A DNA stretch of 8,976 bases from an uncultured Lachnospiraceae bacterium (GTDB lineage: Bacteria > Bacillota > Clostridia > Lachnospirales > Lachnospiraceae): NCBI GenBank assembly GCA_947174615.1, contig CAMWJQ010000141.1, positions 1-8,976 of the forward strand, in the 5' to 3' direction. Numbering within the stretch: position 1 is the first letter of the stretch; each line of letters starts with the position of its first letter. The position numbers and the translations under genes are program-made. The notes under the pieces were generated by a model, which was not told where the DNA came from, did not search any database, and worked only from the letters and a program-made list of their open reading frames with translations. This document shows, piece by piece, positions 5,913-8,976 of this stretch.

Positions 5913-6524
5913 TCAATCCAGAAACCCAAATGGTTTCTCTCTGGGTGCACTTAAAAAGCTCATGAGCAGATACGCCGCCCTGATAGAAACCTTCTCCTCC
6001 CGCAGAATGCGGCGCACCTCCTCCTTGCCGGCAATCAGTACTTGGATAGATTCTGTGTCCTCCATATCCCTGCGGCTGATTGTACCACTGGCATATCCAA
6101 AGATGGCATTGCAGCTCTCATCCGTAAATCCAGCCCCCATAAAAAATGGTCTGCGGTATGCTGCATCACCGCCTGTATACACTTCAAACGAAAGCCCTGT
6201 CTCCTCCTTCATCTCCCGTATGGCAGCGCACTCCGGCGTCTCACCTGCGTCAATTAAGCCGGCGGGAAGCTCATACAGCACATCGTCCAAGGGATATCTA
6301 TACTGCCGGATCAGCACGATCTTTTCTGGATCTTCCCTCCACACCGGAAAAATAACAACCCCCTCTGCTGCATTGTCTTTTGTCAGCAGCTTGATTTGGT
6401 CTGCCTTTCTTCTGGACACAAAGAAATAATCAAAAGGATGCCCGCTGTCCGTCAGCGCATCCAGATGAAACAGATTCAGGAATCTGTTGTCAGATAATTT
6501 GTGGATATTTGTGTATTTTTTCAT
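5913..6524 (-). CDS. Nudix hydrolase, ADP-ribose pyrophosphatase-like
   Basis: This 203-residue protein carries a complete Nudix box at residues 89-111. Gly89 is followed by Glu95, then REMKEETGL (103-111), supplying the metal-binding glutamates. The preceding IRQYRYPLDDVLYELPAG is typical of the NudF/ADP-ribose pyrophosphatase branch, as is a proline (Pro126, in YRRPFFMGAGFTDE) 16 residues after the box. Such enzymes cleave ADP-ribose to AMP and ribose 5-phosphate, limiting toxic ADP-ribose and related nucleoside diphosphates. The protein is cytosolic and of normal length. AAAGGAGGT six bases before the ATG is a near-perfect ribosome site. It is divergent from the HD-GYP gene, with start codons 101 bp apart. 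I see no good promoter for it on the minus strand. Substrate is inferred from family; other sugar nucleotides are possible. Confidence 0.93.
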   Translation of the reverse strand: MKKYTNIHKLSDNRFLNLFHLDALTDSGHPFDYFFVSRRKADQIKLLTKDNAAEGVVIFPVWREDPEKIVLIRQYRYPLDDVLYELPAGLIDAGETPECAAIREMKEETGLSFEVYTGGDAAYRRPFFMGAGFTDESCNAIFGYASGTISRRDMEDTESIQVLIAGKEEVRRILREEKVSIRAAYLLMSFLSAPREKPFGFLD

Positions 6525-6542
6525 AGAATTACCTCCTTTTAT

Positions 6543-6571
6543 TTGACATTTCAGTTCAAAACCGCTACAAT
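6543..6571 (+). promoter_or_regulatory. Consensus promoter for the HD-GYP gene
   Basis: A perfect TTGACA (6543-6548), a 17-bp spacer and TACAAT (6566-6571, five of six) make this the best sigma-A-type promoter in the window. Transcription would start near 6578, giving a leader of about 48 nt with GAGAGG before the ATG. It occupies the divergent gap with the Nudix gene. Confidence 0.85.
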
Positions 6572-6625
6572 GAGATTATGCTTTTTGTACTACTATAACT
6601 TATTAGAAAAGAGAGGAATGGGCTT

Positions 6626-7777
6626 ATGAGAAAAATCCCCATCACAGCGCTTACACCCGGTATGGTCACTGCCGAAGCTATCTTGTCTTATGACCATAAA
6701 CCCGTCGTTCCCAAAGGCATCATCCTCACTGAGAATATTATAGCACGATTAGAAGGATATTCCATCTATTATGCATATATTGAGGACAATCTTATCGTTG
6801 ACATGTCCATGCCGATGACCAACATGGCCGTCGGTAAACATCAGGATGCATCCATCTCACATTTATACAACAATGCTGATTTGAATCCCAGCACCGAAGA
6901 AAACATTTTTTCCCATCAGTTTGCACGGTGCGCAGAGCATTACCAAAACAATCTCATGAATTCACTATACCGCAATGAACCGTTCCGCGCAAACGAAATC
7001 TTAAAAGAAACGTTGGCATTGCTGTCACAGAACCGGCAGAGCATCAGCGTCTTTGACATGCTGTTAAATAAGCGCAGCACAGAGGATTCCGTATATAACC
7101 ACTGTATTGATGTTGCGCTTATCTCCAATGTACTCGCGCGCTGGCTCCACTTCTCAGAGGCAGATCAGATGATGGCTACCGCCTGCGGACTGTTTCACGA
7201 TGTGGGCAAGTTCATGCTGCCTGTGGGCATCCTGCGAAAGCCCGGCAAACTGACCCCGGACGAATTTGAGATTGTCAAGACTCACACGACAGAGGGCTTT
7301 CATCTGCTGGGACGCTGCAGCAGTATCCCTGACCCTGTCAAAAACACTGCGCTGATGCATCATGAGAAATGTGACGGAAGCGGTTATCCCTATGGGCTGA
7401 CCGGCGACGAGATTGATAAATTTTCCAAGATTGTGACCATCGCGGATATCTTTGACGCCATGACAAGTGAACGCGTATACCGTTCAGCGATGTGCCCCTT
7501 CTCTGTCATTAAACATTTCGAGGATGACGGCATTCAGAAATATGAGATAAAATATATTCTTACATTCCTTGAGAACGTAGCAAACTCCTATCTCAACCAT
7601 CATGTCACCCTCAGCAACGGCATGGAGGGAAATGTTATTTTTATTAATCCGAATAATTTCTCCAAACCTGTTATCCGCATGGAGAACAATGAGATTATTG
7701 ATTTGCAGGAAAACTATTATCAAAGCATCCTGAAATTGTCCACCATGAAAAATTTATCCATTGAAACAATTATATAA
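6626..7777 (+). CDS. HD-GYP domain protein, probable c-di-GMP phosphodiesterase
   Basis: This is a 383-residue protein. Residues 1-140 form an N-terminal region opening with ITALTPGMVTAEAIL, common in clostridial HD-GYP proteins. The HD-GYP domain spans about 145-300. It contains FHDVGK with His191-Asp192, a downstream KTH (His220), HHEKCDGSGYP (245-255) with the GYP triad intact, and IADIFDAMTS (272-281). All metal-binding positions seem present, so hydrolysis of cyclic di-GMP to pGpG or GMP is expected. No membrane segment or classic sensor domain is evident. Residues about 330-365 (NGMEGNVIFINPNN onward) form a small beta-rich tail often seen in relatives. It is the only complete plus-strand gene of normal size, is transcribed from a near-consensus promoter, and ends 25 bp before a hairpin terminator. 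Targets such as motility or adhesion are not visible here. Confidence 0.93.
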   Translation: MRKIPITALTPGMVTAEAILSYDHKPVVPKGIILTENIIARLEGYSIYYAYIEDNLIVDMSMPMTNMAVGKHQDASISHLYNNADLNPSTEENIFSHQFARCAEHYQNNLMNSLYRNEPFRANEILKETLALLSQNRQSISVFDMLLNKRSTEDSVYNHCIDVALISNVLARWLHFSEADQMMATACGLFHDVGKFMLPVGILRKPGKLTPDEFEIVKTHTTEGFHLLGRCSSIPDPVKNTALMHHEKCDGSGYPYGLTGDEIDKFSKIVTIADIFDAMTSERVYRSAMCPFSVIKHFEDDGIQKYEIKYILTFLENVANSYLNHHVTLSNGMEGNVIFINPNNFSKPVIRMENNEIIDLQENYYQSILKLSTMKNLSIETII

Positions 7778-7802
7778 ACAATCCAATAAAAAAACCGATA
7801 AA

Positions 7803-7831
7803 AAGAACCCGAAGTCTCACCTCGGGTTCTT
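7803..7831. terminator. Bidirectional terminator between HD-GYP and amt genes
   Basis: A 10-bp stem, AAGAACCCGA with TCGGGTTCTT, encloses a nine-base loop. On the minus strand it is followed by TTTTTATC and then a run of T, an excellent intrinsic terminator for the ammonium transporter gene that ends at 7835. On the plus strand the tail is the weaker TCTGTTATTC, adequate for the HD-GYP gene. Confidence 0.85.
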
Positions 7832-7834
7832 CTG

Positions 7835-8976
7835 TTATTCAACATCCGCAAGCGCTGCCAGATCTTCCTCACCTGTACGAATCTTCACTACCTTATCTAC
7901 ATTGTATACAAAAATCTTGCCGTCCCCAATATGCCCCGTATAGAGCACTTTCTTGGCAGACTCGATCACCCTTTCAACAGGAATTGCTGACACAACAACC
8001 TCAACCTTCACCTTTGGAAGCAGCGTTGCATCAATCTCTGCACCGCGGTATTTCTCACCGGCGCCCTTCTGGATGCCGCACCCCATAACCTGTGTCACGG
8101 TCATGCCTGTCACGCCGATTGCATTCATTGCCTTACGCAGCACATCATATCTTGCAAGCTTTGCGATGATTACAACTTTATAAATACCAGTCGCAGACGC
8201 TGCCGGAACCTGTAAAACCTTGACTGCAGCATTTTTCTGAGCCTCGGATGCCTCCTCATAGCTGTCCATGCCAAGCTGTGTATTTTCATTTTCTTCCATG
8301 ATCATACTGTTCGAAATATCCATCATGGAGAAGCCTGCATAGGCAGACGGCAGTCCATGCTCTGTGGCATCCAGACCAATGATTTCCTCCTCCTCTGTGA
8401 CGCGCAGACCAAAGATAGATTTGATGACCAAAAACGTCATCGTCATCGTGACAACTGTCCATAAAATCACACATGCCATCCCTGCAAGCTGCATTCCCAG
8501 CAGCTTGAAGCCGCCCCCGTAAAAAAGACCTGTTCCGCAGATCTGGTTTGCACCAAATGTCACACCATCACCATAGCCTCTTGCATAGGCGGGCGCTGTA
8601 TCTGTCGCAAAGAAACCGACTGAAATTGTCCCCCAAATCCCATTCAGACAGTGAACCGCTACAGCGCCCACCGGATCATCAATATGAAGCTTGTAATCAA
8701 GAAACCAGACCCCAAATACCACCAACAGACCAGCAACCGCACCTATCACGATCGAGCCAAAGGCATCCGTCACATCACATCCTGCGGTAATTGCGACCAG
8801 ACCAGCAAGCGAAGCATTCAGACACATAGACACATCGGGCTTGCCATATTTCACCCAAGTAAAGACCATGCAGACCACTGTCGCAATTGCAGGAGAAATC
8901 GTTGTTGTCACAAAGATAGAGCCAAGCTCTGACAGGCTTGTCGCCGCTGCGCCGTTAAATCCATACCAGCCAAGCC
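7835..8976 (-). CDS. amt: Ammonium transporter with C-terminal PII domain (partial, 5' end outside window)
   Basis: The frame is open to the right edge, so only the last 379 codons are seen and the start is missing. The first visible residues, GWYGFNGAAAT, match the mid-protein Amt motif GWFGFN. The transporter part has about five visible membrane segments and DDPVGAVAVHCLNG, whose His belongs to the pore twin-His pair. It ends with IGLDATEHGLPSAYAGF, the usual Amt tail. A linker of about 50 residues, rich in Glu, Met and Ser, leads to a full GlnB/PII domain (about 8182-7838): GVTGMTVTQVMGCGIQKG, KYRGAEIDATLLPKVK and TGHIGDGKIFV with TGEED. PII proteins sense ATP/ADP and 2-oxoglutarate and plug Amt pores; here the regulator is covalently attached. 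The T-loop tyrosine uridylylated in E. coli GlnB (Tyr51) is Ile. The ATP-site motifs GxGxQKG and GDGK are intact. Confidence 0.93.
   Translation of the reverse strand, partial: LGWYGFNGAAATSLSELGSIFVTTTISPAIATVVCMVFTWVKYGKPDVSMCLNASLAGLVAITAGCDVTDAFGSIVIGAVAGLLVVFGVWFLDYKLHIDDPVGAVAVHCLNGIWGTISVGFFATDTAPAYARGYGDGVTFGANQICGTGLFYGGGFKLLGMQLAGMACVILWTVVTMTMTFLVIKSIFGLRVTEEEEIIGLDATEHGLPSAYAGFSMMDISNSMIMEENENTQLGMDSYEEASEAQKNAAVKVLQVPAASATGIYKVVIIAKLARYDVLRKAMNAIGVTGMTVTQVMGCGIQKGAGEKYRGAEIDATLLPKVKVEVVVSAIPVERVIESAKKVLYTGHIGDGKIFVYNVDKVVKIRTGEEDLAALADVE

Noticed and set aside
5836..6429. 197-codon plus-strand open frame opposite the Nudix gene
   Set aside because: It is antisense to a gene with a perfect Nudix box and ribosome site. 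Its Ser/Arg-rich translation resembles no family and has no ribosome site of its own.
8909..8911. GTG at 8911 as the start of the ammonium transporter
   Set aside because: The frame continues upstream to the window edge and encodes the conserved GWYGFN motif, so this is an internal valine.
1..8976. CRISPR arrays, insertion sequences, tRNA or rRNA genes
   Set aside because: No spaced repeats, transposase motifs, terminal inverted repeats or tRNA-like cloverleaf segments were seen on either strand.

Overview
The window looks like a chromosomal segment from a low-to-mid GC Clostridia, most likely a Lachnospiraceae-type gut anaerobe. The reasons are AGGAGG-type ribosome sites, sigma-A-like promoters, an ammonium transporter fused to a PII domain, a DegV fatty-acid-binding protein, a short Glu/Pro-rich hypothetical of a type I associate with clostridia, and a large XRE/TPR regulator. 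The assignment rests on protein family resemblance only.

Layout. Positions 1-2014 hold a small exported-peptide gene (+, 66-200) that meets, tail to tail, a 605-residue regulator (-, 197-2014) with two helix-turn-helix domains and TPR-like helices. The two stop codons share one TTAA. Positions 2071-5096 hold three minus-strand genes: a LacX-like aldose 1-epimerase, a DegV protein and a LacI-type repressor. The first two have their own recognisable promoters, and the LacI gene has a weaker candidate. Positions 5208-6524 hold a terminator, a small hypothetical protein and an ADP-ribose-pyrophosphatase-like Nudix hydrolase, all minus strand. A consensus promoter at 6543-6571 drives a plus-strand HD-GYP c-di-GMP phosphodiesterase (6626-7777). 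A bidirectional hairpin separates it from a minus-strand ammonium transporter-PII fusion that runs off the right edge.

How the genes relate. Most are independent housekeeping or regulatory units and do not form one pathway. The exception is the left end. A 44-residue peptide with a signal-sequence-like N-terminus and a short polar tail ending in NPDWN lies directly beside an XRE-TPR regulator. This is the arrangement of RRNPP-type peptide quorum sensing (Rgg/SHP, PlcR/PapR). Supporting details are a 10-bp word shared by the two upstream regions, and an AT-rich C-terminal half of the regulator next to the AT-rich peptide gene. It is the best candidate here for an undescribed system. The functional claim is inference from architecture; no experiment or database search supports it.
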